In this document: positions 1-7,113 of the stretch, in pieces
How positions within the stretch are numbered: the stretch's first letter is position 1
How the letters are laid out: every line of letters begins with the position of its first letter
Assembly (NCBI GenBank): GCA_046302715.1
Contig: JBKCHQ010000176.1
Coordinates: forward strand, 1 to 8,058
Reading direction: 5' to 3'
DNA from: CAMCXT01 sp046302715
GTDB taxonomy: Bacteria; Bacteroidota; Bacteroidia; M30B66
DNA length: 8,058 nucleotides
Position numbers and translations under genes: made by a program
The notes under the pieces: model-generated
Databases searched by the model: none
What the model was told of the DNA's origin: nothing
What the model saw: only the letters and a program-made list of their open reading frames with translations

Positions 1-1407
1 CGGTTGGAGCGGGGCGAAATTGACATCCTAATTGGAACGCATCGTTTATTGAGTAAGGATGTTAAATTCAAGGATTTGGGGCTCATGATTGTGGATGAAG
101 AACAAAAGTTTGGTGTTTCGGCAAAAGAAAAACTAAAGCAGATAAAAGTGAACGTTGACACGCTTACACTAACGGCTACTCCCATTCCGCGTACCCTTCA
201 TTTTAGTTTGATGGGCGCGCGCGACCTAAGCGTTATCAATACGCCTCCACCTAATCGTTATCCGGTACAAACTGAATTGCACAGCTTTAACGAGGAAATA
301 ATTAAAGAAGCTATCTCTTTTGAAACCGATCGGGGCGGCCAGGTGTTTTTGGTGCACAATAGGGTGCAAAATATTCAGGAGGTAGCAGATATGGTTCGGC
401 GTTTGGTTCCCGGCATAAAAGTGCTAACCGGTCATGGACAAATGGATCCTGAGGCATTGGAAGATGTCATGATGGAATTTATAGAAGGTCTAGCCGATGT
501 GCTGGTAGCGACAACAATAATTGAATCGGGGCTCGATATACCCAATGCGAATACCATCATTATAAATAATGCGCACCTATTTGGATTAAGTGATTTGCAT
601 CAAATGCGAGGCAGGGTAGGGAGGAGCAATAAGAAAGCATTCTGTTATTTGCTCACCACACCGGTATCCTTACTCACCGCCGATGCACGTAAACGTTTGA
701 GGGCTATTGAAGAATTTGCCGAATTGGGCAGCGGATTTAATATTGCTATGCGCGATTTAGATATACGCGGTGCAGGTGATTTACTTGGTGCAGAACAAAG
801 CGGTTTTATTGCCGAAATAGGTTTTGAAATGTATCACAAAATTCTTGATGAAGCTATTCAGGAATTAAAGGAGAGCGATTTTAAAAACGTGTTTCAGGAA
901 GAATTGGAAGAGAAAAAACGTGTTTGGGTTAACGATTGTCAGATTGATACTGATTTGGAATTGTTGCTTCCCGATTCTTATGTGACTAATATTACGGAAC
1001 GTCTGCTGCTTTATAAAGAACTAGACAACTTAGAGTCAGAGGAAGATTTGGCGGCGTACGAGGTAAAACTGCGCGATAGATTTGGTCCTGTTCCTAAAGC
1101 TACACGAGAGCTTATGGATGCTATCCGACTCAGAAAAGCCGCAAAGGAATTGGCTTTTGAAAAGGTGGTGTTAAAACAGAAAACATTTGTAGGATATTTC
1201 GTCAATAATCCGAACAGTAACTTTTACGGCAGTGCCTTTTTTGCTCAACTGATGCAGTATTTGACGAAATATCCGCAAAAAGCGCGTCTCAAGGAACGCA
1301 ACAATAAACTTACCTTAGTCATTGAAAATATTAACGGGGTGCATGCCGCAGTTGAAGCATTACATCAGTTTATACAACAAATTCAACCCGAACATAGCAC
1401 GGTGTAA
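1..1407 (+). CDS. mfd: Transcription-repair coupling factor Mfd, C-terminal part (5' end outside window)
   Basis: Mfd is the ATP-driven DNA translocase that pushes RNA polymerase stalled at DNA damage off the template and recruits the UvrA/UvrB excision machinery. Frame 1 is open from the first base, so this is the last 468 codons of a protein usually near 1,100 residues. The CarD-like RNAP-binding and UvrB-homology regions lie outside the window. Visible superfamily 2 helicase motifs, in order, are the DEEQ Walker B box (bases 94-105), TATPIPRT motif III (from 172), the IIESGLDIPNA motif V region (about 520-550) and HQMRGRVGRS motif VI with its arginine fingers (598-627). The part after about base 900 fits the C-terminal D7 regulatory domain. 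RecG shares the helicase core, but the phrases FGVSAKEKLK and SLMGARDLSVI followed by a D7-like tail point to Mfd. No break or frameshift is visible. The stop overlaps the rsmE start by one base (TAATG). Confidence 0.97.
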   Translation, partial: RLERGEIDILIGTHRLLSKDVKFKDLGLMIVDEEQKFGVSAKEKLKQIKVNVDTLTLTATPIPRTLHFSLMGARDLSVINTPPPNRYPVQTELHSFNEEIIKEAISFETDRGGQVFLVHNRVQNIQEVADMVRRLVPGIKVLTGHGQMDPEALEDVMMEFIEGLADVLVATTIIESGLDIPNANTIIINNAHLFGLSDLHQMRGRVGRSNKKAFCYLLTTPVSLLTADARKRLRAIEEFAELGSGFNIAMRDLDIRGAGDLLGAEQSGFIAEIGFEMYHKILDEAIQELKESDFKNVFQEELEEKKRVWVNDCQIDTDLELLLPDSYVTNITERLLLYKELDNLESEEDLAAYEVKLRDRFGPVPKATRELMDAIRLRKAAKELAFEKVVLKQKTFVGYFVNNPNSNFYGSAFFAQLMQYLTKYPQKARLKERNNKLTLVIENINGVHAAVEALHQFIQQIQPEHSTV

Positions 1408-2108
1408 TGCAGGTATTTTATTCGTCACATATTATTGGAGCCGAAGTATTTTTAGATGAAGAAGAAAGCCTACATCTGAATAAAGTTCTGCGTCTTAAAT
1501 CAGGGGAATCGGTGGGGCTTATTGATGGTAAGGGAGGTTTGTACGAAGCTCGTGTAGAACTGAGCCATAACAAACACAGCAAACTTAAAATAGAAAAGCT
1601 TCTCGAAAAGCAGGAGCGAAAGCATAAACTTCATGTAGCTATTGCTCCCACAAAGAGCATGGAACGTTTCGAATGGTTTTTGGAAAAAGCTGTTGAGCTG
1701 GGCATCGATCGAATAACTCCGCTCATCTCTCAACGAAGCGAGCGTGTGATATTGAAACAGCCTCGAATGGAGAAAATAATTCTTTCGGCTATGAAACAAA
1801 GTAGGCAAGGATGGATGCCTCAGCTCGATGAATTAGTAAAATTAAATGAGGTTTTAGAATGGCCGTTAGATGGTTTGAAATGCATTGCCCATTGTGGAGA
1901 AAGTGAACGAACCAACTTTTTAAAATTGAATTTTATCGAGGAAAATACGGTGATTTTAATTGGGCCTGAAGGCGATTTTACTACAAATGAAATAACCTTG
2001 GCAGAATCAAAAGGATATTTGTCAGTTTCTCTAGGCAATTCACGATTACGCACCGAAACTGCTGCAATAATGGCGTGTGCTGCATTAAAAATTGCACGGG
2101 AGGTTTAA
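1407..2108 (+). CDS. rsmE: 16S rRNA (uracil(1498)-N(3))-methyltransferase RsmE
   Basis: RsmE uses S-adenosylmethionine to methylate N3 of U1498 (E. coli numbering) in helix 44 of 16S rRNA, near the decoding centre. The 233-residue product has the usual family length. It has an N-terminal PUA-like RNA-binding part (about residues 1-70, beginning MQVFYSS and containing HLNKVLRLKSG) and a C-terminal SPOUT methyltransferase domain that makes the trefoil knot. Family signatures are APTKSMERFEWFLEKAVELG (about 90-110), the IGPEGDF loop (185-191) and the knot motif SLGNSRLRTETA (208-219), which forms the SAM pocket. GNSRLRTET is the form I associate with Bacteroidota; many other RsmE proteins read GxRILRTET. 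The ATG is chosen because it overlaps the mfd stop by one base and gives the expected N-terminus, suggesting translational coupling to mfd. No clear Shine-Dalgarno sequence precedes it. Confidence 0.96.
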   Translation: MQVFYSSHIIGAEVFLDEEESLHLNKVLRLKSGESVGLIDGKGGLYEARVELSHNKHSKLKIEKLLEKQERKHKLHVAIAPTKSMERFEWFLEKAVELGIDRITPLISQRSERVILKQPRMEKIILSAMKQSRQGWMPQLDELVKLNEVLEWPLDGLKCIAHCGESERTNFLKLNFIEENTVILIGPEGDFTTNEITLAESKGYLSVSLGNSRLRTETAAIMACAALKIAREV

Positions 2109-2113
2109 ACGAG

Positions 2114-2569
2114 TTATTGCTGGGCGGTGGAGGCCTTCATAATGGTTATTAATGAATACAGAAACTCGCAATCTTCTTGTTTTTCAATAGATTGCATGAA
2201 TTTGTCAATCGTTTCTGTTTCATTGCCCAGCGTTTTTAAGTCTTTGTATTTCGACTCTAATTCCGTTAAGCACGTATTAACCTTTTCGGGCATCTGCAAT
2301 ATCATTAGTCCATCTGCTAGATTTTTCGTGTCGTTGCCTTCTGCTTTTCTTTTATTAAGGATTACAGCAAATGTTTCTTCCAAGGTTAATTTTTTTTTAG
2401 ACGCTTCTATAAAGTCTTTCTTTAACTCAGGCGAAATTTGATCGAAATGCTTTGCTGTGCAATCGCACAAATCTTTGGAGGCACGATCAAAATCGCTTTG
2501 GGTGGCAATGTTGCACGCACCCAGCAAGAATGAAATACTTATGATAAATAAATAGTTTAGGGCTTTCAT
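2114..2569 (-). CDS. Small predicted lipoprotein of unknown function, cysteine-containing
   Basis: I do not recognise this 151-residue protein. It begins with a lipoprotein signal peptide: MK, a hydrophobic stretch (about residues 5-17), then the lipobox LGAC, with Cys19 as the predicted lipidated residue. The mature part is mostly charged and helix-prone, with no second membrane segment. It carries four more cysteines: a CDC pair at 35 and 37, then Cys100 and Cys134. This suggests disulfides or a metal site in the periplasm or at the outer membrane; that is inference from composition only. The tail is polar and ends STAQQ. The coding strand has a run of nine A bases encoding Lys58-60. The gene lies 55 bases downstream of gpsA and converges with rsmE. 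The gap and an upstream TAnnTTTG box suggest it may have its own promoter. Many Bacteroidota genomes hold similar short secreted lipoproteins with a CxC near the mature N-terminus, but I cannot name a family. Confidence 0.85.
   Translation of the reverse strand: MKALNYLFIISISFLLGACNIATQSDFDRASKDLCDCTAKHFDQISPELKKDFIEASKKKLTLEETFAVILNKRKAEGNDTKNLADGLMILQMPEKVNTCLTELESKYKDLKTLGNETETIDKFMQSIEKQEDCEFLYSLITIMKASTAQQ
2390..2398. repeat. Homopolymer tract, A9 on the coding (minus) strand
   Basis: Nine consecutive T bases on the plus strand read as AAA AAA AAA, three lysine codons at residues 58-60 of the small lipoprotein. A tract of this length inside a coding region is a possible site for polymerase slippage or a sequencing error. 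A one-base change would shift the frame for roughly the last 60% of the protein. The frame as given is intact. Confidence 0.9.
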
Positions 2570-2587
2570 TTAAAAATACTTTACTAA

Positions 2588-2595
2588 CAAAATTA
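2588..2595 (-). promoter_or_regulatory. Candidate Bacteroidota -7 promoter box (TAATTTTG) for the lipoprotein gene
   Basis: Read on the minus strand, the gap between gpsA and the lipoprotein gene contains TAATTTTG, an exact match to the TAnnTTTG -7 box of the Bacteroidota primary sigma factor. It ends 18 bases before the start codon, implying a short leader of about 12 bases. A TTTG lies upstream, but only 14 bases separate it from the box, shorter than the usual spacing to the -33 element, so the upstream half is weak. The region is AT-rich and chance matches are easy. Confidence 0.4.
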
Positions 2596-2624
2596 TAAAA
2601 ATGGATAATCAAAGCTTATTAAGC

Positions 2625-3641
2625 CTATCGTAAATGGTGAATTAATTTCTGAATCGATTTTTTGGGGCTACTTTGCTTATAAACTACCTCATATACAAAT
2701 TCGCACACCGGCAATTCCAAACCCAGGCTTTCGTTCTTTTTAATTAAAGATTTAACCGCATAATAGCCTTCGGCAATCATATTCATTTCTACTTGCGCTG
2801 CTTTAACCGTATATCCTTTCCCAATCATTTGGCCGAAAATTCGGTTTCTCGAAAAGGGCGAATATGCCGTAACCAAAAGGTCACCTAAGTATGCACTTTC
2901 ATTCATATCGCGCTCACGCTTAGGAACAGAATAATCCAAAAACCGCTTCATTTCGCGCATAGCGTTTGATACTAGCACCGACTGAAAATTATCGCCAAAA
3001 TTTAATCCTCTGCCAATCCCAACGGCAAGTGCGAAAATATTTTTCATCACTGCGCCGTATTCAATTCCCTGCACATCATTGGCTATTACATGCGTTTTGA
3101 TATAGCGACAGGTGAGTAGTTTCGCCATTTTTTGGCTGTGCGTATCCGTACCGCTCGATACGGTTAAAAATGACTGACGTTCAAGCGCTACTTCCTCCGA
3201 ATGACAAGGCCCCGCAATAATACCAATGTCCTTTTGATCCACCTTTAAATGCTGGTTTAAAAATTCAGAAGGAAGCAATCCACTTTCGGGCAACATACCC
3301 TTAACTGCCGAAAATACGATTTTCCCTTCCAGTGCAGCGGCATCTATACTTTCAAAACAAGCCGAAATAAATGCAGCAGGCAGAGCTAACACCACCATTT
3401 CGGCACTACGAATGCATGCTTCGCAATCATTGGTGGGATGTACTTTTGATAAATCAATTTCAATATCAGACAGGTATTTCGGATTATGTCTGTAGGTTTT
3501 GATGTGATTCATTTGGTCTTCCGAGCGCATCCACCAATGAATAGATACCGCATTGTTTTCCGAAAGTATCTTTACCAATGCTGTAGCCCAGCTACCGGCG
3601 CCGATAACGGCGATTTTAACAGAATCGGGAGCTTTAGACAT
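2625..3641 (-). CDS. gpsA: Glycerol-3-phosphate dehydrogenase [NAD(P)+] GpsA
   Basis: GpsA reduces dihydroxyacetone phosphate to sn-glycerol 3-phosphate with NAD(P)H in the cytoplasm, supplying the backbone for phospholipids. The 338-residue product matches family length. The N-terminal Rossmann domain has the dinucleotide loop GAGSWATA (residues 14-21; many homologues read GSWGTA) and Arg39 after the second strand, where NADP-preferring members place a basic residue. SAVKG (111-115), GPCHSEEVA (144-152), GIEYGAVMKN with the expected catalytic Lys200, GLNFGDN (212-218), LGDLLVT with Asp254, and SRN (264-266) follow in family order. The stretch YLGDLLVTAYSPFSRNR and the later EGYYAVK resemble Bacteroidota GpsA. 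The start codon lies inside the end of the cysteine desulfurase gene (8-base overlap ATGTCTAA), so translation is probably coupled. It appears to be the last gene of the minus-strand operon. Confidence 0.96.
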   Translation of the reverse strand: MSKAPDSVKIAVIGAGSWATALVKILSENNAVSIHWWMRSEDQMNHIKTYRHNPKYLSDIEIDLSKVHPTNDCEACIRSAEMVVLALPAAFISACFESIDAAALEGKIVFSAVKGMLPESGLLPSEFLNQHLKVDQKDIGIIAGPCHSEEVALERQSFLTVSSGTDTHSQKMAKLLTCRYIKTHVIANDVQGIEYGAVMKNIFALAVGIGRGLNFGDNFQSVLVSNAMREMKRFLDYSVPKRERDMNESAYLGDLLVTAYSPFSRNRIFGQMIGKGYTVKAAQVEMNMIAEGYYAVKSLIKKNESLGLELPVCEFVYEVVYKQSSPKKSIQKLIHHLR

Positions 3642-4785
3642 GTGCAGTGCTTACCAGTTCAGGTAAGAGTTTCTTTAGCGTTTCAATGGTGTAATCAATA
3701 TCGTCGCGCGTGGTGTATTTGCTGAACGAAAAACGAACGTTATTGCGTCCCGCGGTGGCGCCAATGGCAGCCAACACATGCGAACCCACTTCTGATCCCG
3801 ACGAACAGGCGCTGCCACCCGAAGCAGCAATTCCGTTAATATCCAAGCTAAACAGCAACATCTCACCGGCATCACTTGGCGCAAAACTTACGTTTAACAC
3901 CGTGTACAGCGAATCATCCGACACGTCGCCATTAAAACGTAAATCGGAAAAGGTATGTTGAAGCTGCTCCATCATATACGACTTAATTCCGCGAATATGC
4001 TGTGCGTGTTCATCCATATGTTGGCAGGAAATTTCGAGCGCTTTAGAAAGGCCTACAATGCCCGCCAGATTTTCGGTGCCACCTCGCATGTTTCGCTCTT
4101 GTGCCCCGCCGTGAATAAACGGATGAATGCCCGTACCCGAACGAATGTAAATGAAGCCGACTCCTTTAGGCCCATGAAATTTATGGGCTGCGCAGTTTAG
4201 AAAATCAACGGGCGTTTGCTGAACATCAATTTTAAAATGGCCCATAGTCTGCACTGTATCGCTATGAAAAATGCCGTTAAATTCTTTTACTAAACGTGCA
4301 GCTTCGTGGATAGGCAAACGGGTGGCAATTTCATTGTTAGCGTGCATTAACGACACCAAACTACGTTCGTTTGTTTCTAGGAGATAGCGTAAATGTGCCA
4401 GATCCACCTTGCCTTGTTCATCTAAAGCCACGAGACTGAGTTTTATTTTTCCTTCCTTACTAAGCGCCTCAAGCGTGTGCAATACTGCATGATGTTCGAT
4501 TCCCGAGGTGATGGCGTGCTTAATGTTCAAATCTTCAATACTTCGGCAAATAGCCATATTATTGGCTTCGGTTCCACCCGAGGTGAAGAATATTTCCGAA
4601 GGTGCAGCATTTATAAGAGATGCCACCGTTTTACGTGCTTGCTCAATGGCGGTGCGGGTTATTCTTCCCAAGGAATGAATAGAAGACGGATTGCCGTAAT
4701 GCTCTGTTAAAAACGGCATCATGGCCTGAACTACTTCAGGATCGACTTGTGTAGTAGCCGCATTATCTAAATATACCAGCCTCAT
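3634..4785 (-). CDS. Cysteine desulfurase, NifS/IscS type (PLP-dependent)
   Basis: This enzyme takes sulfur from L-cysteine, leaving alanine, and carries it as a persulfide to Fe-S cluster assembly or tRNA thiolation partners. The 383 residues fit the class V aminotransferase fold from YLDNAATT (5-12) onward. Cofactor and catalytic features visible are SGGTEANN (69-76), the EH pair with His98, NNE (150-152), HSDTVQ with Asp176 and Gln179, and AHKFHG with Lys202 as the Schiff-base lysine. RGGTEN follows, then the mobile-loop SGGSACSSGS with Cys327 as the persulfide cysteine. The ACSSGS loop without a SufS-like short RxGHHCA motif places it among group I (NifS/IscS) enzymes. NNEIAT replaces the more common NNEIGT. 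No iscU, iscA or suf gene is in the window, so I cannot say whether it serves general Fe-S assembly or tRNA 2-thiolation, and give no symbol. It starts two bases after glmM and overlaps gpsA by eight. Confidence 0.94.
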   Translation of the reverse strand: MRLVYLDNAATTQVDPEVVQAMMPFLTEHYGNPSSIHSLGRITRTAIEQARKTVASLINAAPSEIFFTSGGTEANNMAICRSIEDLNIKHAITSGIEHHAVLHTLEALSKEGKIKLSLVALDEQGKVDLAHLRYLLETNERSLVSLMHANNEIATRLPIHEAARLVKEFNGIFHSDTVQTMGHFKIDVQQTPVDFLNCAAHKFHGPKGVGFIYIRSGTGIHPFIHGGAQERNMRGGTENLAGIVGLSKALEISCQHMDEHAQHIRGIKSYMMEQLQHTFSDLRFNGDVSDDSLYTVLNVSFAPSDAGEMLLFSLDINGIAASGGSACSSGSEVGSHVLAAIGATAGRNNVRFSFSKYTTRDDIDYTIETLKKLLPELVSTAHV

Positions 4786-4787
4786 GC

Positions 4788-6197
4788 TTATCGTTTATTT
4801 ATAATCATATCGGAGGTAAACTCCTTGATGTCTGAAATTATTTTTTTGGCCAGATTATTGGCTGTGGCCACATTCTCGGCTTCGCTGTAAATTCTGATAA
4901 TGGGCTCGGTATTCGATCTGCGTAGATGAACCCACTCCTTTTCAAAATCTATTTTTACCCCGTCGATAGTATTGATTTGCTGTTTGGCGTATTTTTTCTG
5001 CACCAAATTCAATACTTCATCTACATTAATTTCGGGGGTCAACTCAATTTTATTTTTAGAGATAAAATAATTGGGATAGGTGGCCCGTAACCGTGATGCC
5101 GATTTTCCGAATTTAGCCAAATGAGATAAAAATAAGGCTATTCCCACTAAAGCATCGCGCCCGTAATGCAATTCGGGATAAATAATACCTCCGTTGCCTT
5201 CGCCACCAATTACAGCTTGTTCTTTCTTCATCATTTCAACCACGTTTACTTCGCCAACCGCCGAAGCAAAATGCTTGCACTTATATTTTTCGGTAACTTC
5301 TCTCAAAGCACGTGTCGAACTTAAATTAGATATCGTATTGCCTGGCGTTGATTTTAACACATAATCAGCCACAGCAACGAGCGTGTATTCTTCGCCAAAC
5401 ATCTCCCCATCTTCGCAAACAAGCGCCAAACGATCAACATCCGGATCTACTGAAATACCCAGATGTGCTTTTTGCTTTTTTACCACATCACTTAAATCGC
5501 GCAGGTGTTCGGGCAAGGGCTCTGGATTGTGAGGAAATTTTCCGTCGGGTGTGCAATACAACTCAATGATGTTTTCAACGCCCAATGCCTTTAGTAACAG
5601 TGGTACGGCAATTCCTCCGGTTGAATTTACCGCATCAACCGCAATTTTGAAGTTTGCCTTTTCTATGGCATCCCTATCAACTAAAGGCAATTGCAGAATT
5701 CTATCAATGTGTTTCTGGATATAACCGTCCATGAGCAGATGGTTGCCCAAACTCATCACATCACTGTATTCAAATTCGGCCTTTTCTGCCAAATCCAAAA
5801 CCAATTGTCCATCCTCGGCCGAAATAAATTCGCCCTTTTCATTCAACAGCTTCAGCGCATTCCACTGTTTGGGATTATGGCTTGCCGTGAGAATTATACC
5901 GGCCTGTGCATTTTCCATCATCACCGCCATTTCAACGGTGGGCGTGGTGCTTAAACCTAAATCGATAACGTCAACCCCCATGCCCTGTAAGGTGCCTACT
6001 ACTAAGTTTCGAAACATTTCTCCCGAAATGCGTGCGTCGCGACCAATTACAATGGTTATTCTTCCCTGTGGATTACGCAATTTAACCCATTGTGCAAATG
6101 CCGAAGTGTATTTAACACAATCGCCGGGCGAAAGTCCGTCGCCTTGTTTACCGCCAATAGTGCCACGAATGCCTGAAATTGATTTAATTAATGTCAT
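4788..6197 (-). CDS. glmM: Phosphoglucosamine mutase (GlmM-type alpha-D-phosphohexomutase)
   Basis: GlmM interconverts glucosamine 6-phosphate and glucosamine 1-phosphate, the step before UDP-GlcNAc, and so feeds peptidoglycan and lipopolysaccharide synthesis. The 469-residue protein has all four phosphohexomutase domains. SISGIRGTIGG at the start binds phosphate, and TASHNP (104-109) carries the phosphoserine Ser106. DPDVDR (251-256) is the Mg2+ loop, with Val replacing the common Ala. GEGNGG (332-337) is the sugar-specificity loop, and RRSNTEP (426-432) is the phosphate-binding loop of domain 4. The GEGNGG loop differs from GEQSGH of E. coli GlmM and resembles the archaeal-type GlmM subgroup, to which I believe Bacteroidota enzymes are usually assigned. 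A phosphomannomutase or phosphoglucomutase activity cannot be excluded from motifs alone. Ten bases separate it from dapA, and its stop lies two bases before the desulfurase start. Confidence 0.85.
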   Translation of the reverse strand: MTLIKSISGIRGTIGGKQGDGLSPGDCVKYTSAFAQWVKLRNPQGRITIVIGRDARISGEMFRNLVVGTLQGMGVDVIDLGLSTTPTVEMAVMMENAQAGIILTASHNPKQWNALKLLNEKGEFISAEDGQLVLDLAEKAEFEYSDVMSLGNHLLMDGYIQKHIDRILQLPLVDRDAIEKANFKIAVDAVNSTGGIAVPLLLKALGVENIIELYCTPDGKFPHNPEPLPEHLRDLSDVVKKQKAHLGISVDPDVDRLALVCEDGEMFGEEYTLVAVADYVLKSTPGNTISNLSSTRALREVTEKYKCKHFASAVGEVNVVEMMKKEQAVIGGEGNGGIIYPELHYGRDALVGIALFLSHLAKFGKSASRLRATYPNYFISKNKIELTPEINVDEVLNLVQKKYAKQQINTIDGVKIDFEKEWVHLRRSNTEPIIRIYSEAENVATANNLAKKIISDIKEFTSDMIINKR

Positions 6198-6207
6198 GTA
6201 GATAAAT

Positions 6208-7113
6208 TTAATTCAATGAGATGGAACGTTGATTCAAACGTTCGGTTTCCAATACAAGTTGCTGATAAAGCTCTGGTTTAATATTTACTAAGGGCAATCT
6301 TAGGTATTCCCCGCAAAGGCCGAGAATTTTTAATGCGGCCTTAATACCACCAGGGTTTCCATCGGCAAAAAGTAAGCGGGTAAATTCCAATAAATCGAGA
6401 TGAAGGGGCAGCGCTGCCGCTACGTCATTATTCATGCATCTTCGAACCATGAGCGAAACCATTTTAGGAAAGGCGTTGGCCACCACCGAAATAACGCCAT
6501 CGCCGCCGCTGGCTAAGATGGGTAAGGTGAGCGCATCATCGCCCGAAAGCACCGTAAAATGTTGCGGTTTATCGCGAATGATAGTGCTAATTTGTTCCAT
6601 ATTGCCCGATGCTTCTTTTATACCCATGATGTTGGAGATAGCCGATAGCCGCAGTGTGGTATCGACAAGCATATTGCTCCCTGTGCGCCCCGGAACATTG
6701 TATAACATTATCGGCAAGGGAGCGGCAGATGCCAGCACTTCGTAATGCCTGTATATGCCTTCCTGGCTGGGTTTATTATAATAGGGCGACACCGAAAGAA
6801 TGGCTTGATAGCCGCTAAAATCGCTTCGTGAAAGTTTGCGTTCCAACTCAGCCGTATTGTTACCGCCAAGGCCCAACATCAAAGCACAACGACCGGCATT
6901 TGCAGCTACAACAGTTTCTTTTACAAGAACTTGTTCTTCGTCACTTAAACTAACTGATTCGCCGGTAGTGCCCATTACCACAATAAAATCAATCCCGTTT
7001 TCGGCAAGATGACTTACCAAATGCGACAATGCATACGTATCAGGTTTTCCTTGCGCATCAAAAGGAGTTACGATGGCCACACCCGTTCCGGTAAATTCAG
7101 ACTGTTTCTTCAT
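6208..7113 (-). CDS. dapA: 4-hydroxy-tetrahydrodipicolinate synthase DapA
   Basis: DapA condenses pyruvate with L-aspartate-4-semialdehyde, the first committed step toward diaminopimelate and lysine, and hence peptidoglycan cross-links. The 301 residues form the TIM-barrel of the DHDPS/N-acetylneuraminate lyase family. Diagnostic residues are all present: GTTGES with Thr49 and Thr50, SPYYNKP with Tyr112 (the tyrosine contributed across the dimer), LYNVPGRTG with Tyr138 and the substrate-carboxylate Arg143, and IKEASG with Lys166 as the Schiff-base lysine. The GTTGES/YNVPGRTG/IKEASG set distinguishes it from N-acetylneuraminate lyase and from sugar-acid aldolases. The ATG at 7113 gives the typical N-terminus (FTGTGVAIVTPF) and lies 17 bases inside the end of the upstream DUF6913-like gene, implying coupled translation. 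I see no riboswitch; there is no intergenic room for one. Confidence 0.96.
   Translation of the reverse strand: MKKQSEFTGTGVAIVTPFDAQGKPDTYALSHLVSHLAENGIDFIVVMGTTGESVSLSDEEQVLVKETVVAANAGRCALMLGLGGNNTAELERKLSRSDFSGYQAILSVSPYYNKPSQEGIYRHYEVLASAAPLPIMLYNVPGRTGSNMLVDTTLRLSAISNIMGIKEASGNMEQISTIIRDKPQHFTVLSGDDALTLPILASGGDGVISVVANAFPKMVSLMVRRCMNNDVAAALPLHLDLLEFTRLLFADGNPGGIKAALKILGLCGEYLRLPLVNIKPELYQQLVLETERLNQRSISLN

Noticed and set aside
1500..1808. 102-codon open frame on the minus strand opposite rsmE
   Set aside because: It is antisense to the conserved RsmE sequence and shows no family features or start context of its own.
2103..2110. Eight-base palindrome GTTTAAAC at the rsmE stop codon
   Set aside because: It is a single short AT-rich palindrome that spans a stop codon. 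There is no second copy nearby and no adjoining T-run, so chance is enough.
2611..2627. Short inverted repeat just after gpsA (AGGCTT, three-base loop, AAGCTT on the minus strand) as a rho-independent terminator
   Set aside because: The stem is six pairs at most, includes a G-U pair, overlaps the stop codon, is AT-rich and lacks a solid T-run directly after it. It is too weak to call.
5731..6201. 156-codon open frame on the plus strand opposite glmM
   Set aside because: It lies wholly antisense to the conserved GlmM coding sequence. Its translation is low-complexity and Ser/Pro-rich, with no recognisable domain, so it is a shadow of glmM.
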